Source: Agrocybe praecox (lineage: Eukaryota; Basidiomycota; Agaricomycetes; Agaricales; Agrocybaceae). From it: DNA of 17,735 bases. Numbering within the stretch: position 1 is the stretch's first letter; each line of letters starts with the position of its first letter. The position numbers and the translations under genes are program-made. The notes under the pieces were generated by a model. It did no database searches. It was not told the origin of the DNA and worked only from the letters and a program-made list of their open reading frames with translations. The stretch covers positions 1 to 17,735 of the forward strand of contig CAXHKQ010000072.1 of NCBI GenBank assembly GCA_964017145.1. The letters run 5' to 3'. Below are positions 17,711 through 17,735 of this stretch, piece by piece.

Positions 17711-17735
17711 GGTAAAACGGGGATATGCGTACTAC

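Larger units (their letters stand above)
15741..17735. other. CpG/CA-rich non-coding block to the window end
   Basis: From about 15850 the sequence returns to the CA/CpG-rich type, with CA arrays, G-rich stretches (16558-16582 and 17541-17570) and a CT run at the right edge. Long open frames occur on both strands (plus 16676-17494, minus 16477-17076), but they overlap, have Ala/His/Cys-rich chance-like composition and show no domain. No gene is assigned. Confidence 0.5.

Noticed and set aside
1..17735. tRNA, rRNA, CRISPR or known microRNA genes
   Set aside because: No T-loop-like GTTCGAATCC motif, no rRNA-like stretch, no regularly spaced direct repeats with unique spacers, and no match to the insect microRNA seeds I compared by eye. 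A covariance-model search would be needed to exclude small RNAs fully.

Overview
This is a eukaryotic, almost certainly insect, genomic window that is mostly non-coding and shaped by transposable elements. The evidence is the element set (a Ty1/copia LTR retrotransposon, mariner-type transposons with TA target sites), the many CA/TG and GCN/CGG microsatellites, and the lack of any closely packed bacterial-style genes. The general look suggests a dipteran-like insect, but no host gene identifies the species.

Layout. Positions 1-2580 hold the 3' part of a minus-strand Ty1/copia element: a partial 3' LTR (1-143), a short purine tract, and a 788-codon open frame covering the end of integrase, reverse transcriptase and RNase H. 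The 5' LTR, gag, protease and start of integrase are missing. Positions 2581-3041 are an unassigned junction. Positions 3042-3941 are a mariner element with nearly perfect terminal inverted repeats (TIRs), TA flanks and a dead transposase on the minus strand. From about 3950 on, CpG- and microsatellite-rich blocks (about 4100-5110, 6250-8590, 9560-11840, 12690-13430, 13970-15000, 15850-17735) alternate with AT-rich blocks. Three of those AT-rich blocks are bounded by inverted repeats: 5485-6245 (TIR TACAGGGT..., TA flanks), 11845-12674 (TIR GTYCCGGGACAAAC..., with a mariner-like VTIDET fragment) and 15229-15740 (a diverged fold-back). The remaining AT-rich blocks (8600-9550, 13430-13970) are probably older remnants.

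No host protein-coding gene can be assigned with confidence. Two short frames, 7697-7804 ending at a GTGAGT donor-like site and 14305-14616 with Asp and Ala runs, are listed as weak candidates. Most other open frames in the GC-rich blocks follow from microsatellites and low stop-codon density. The window looks like an intergenic stretch or a large intron. The most notable results are the inverted-repeat elements found by reading, the mariner with intact ends but a missing first and Lys-substituted third catalytic Asp, the AACACGG cluster inside the second mariner remnant, and the match between AT-rich islands and inserted elements. I see no new multi-gene system.
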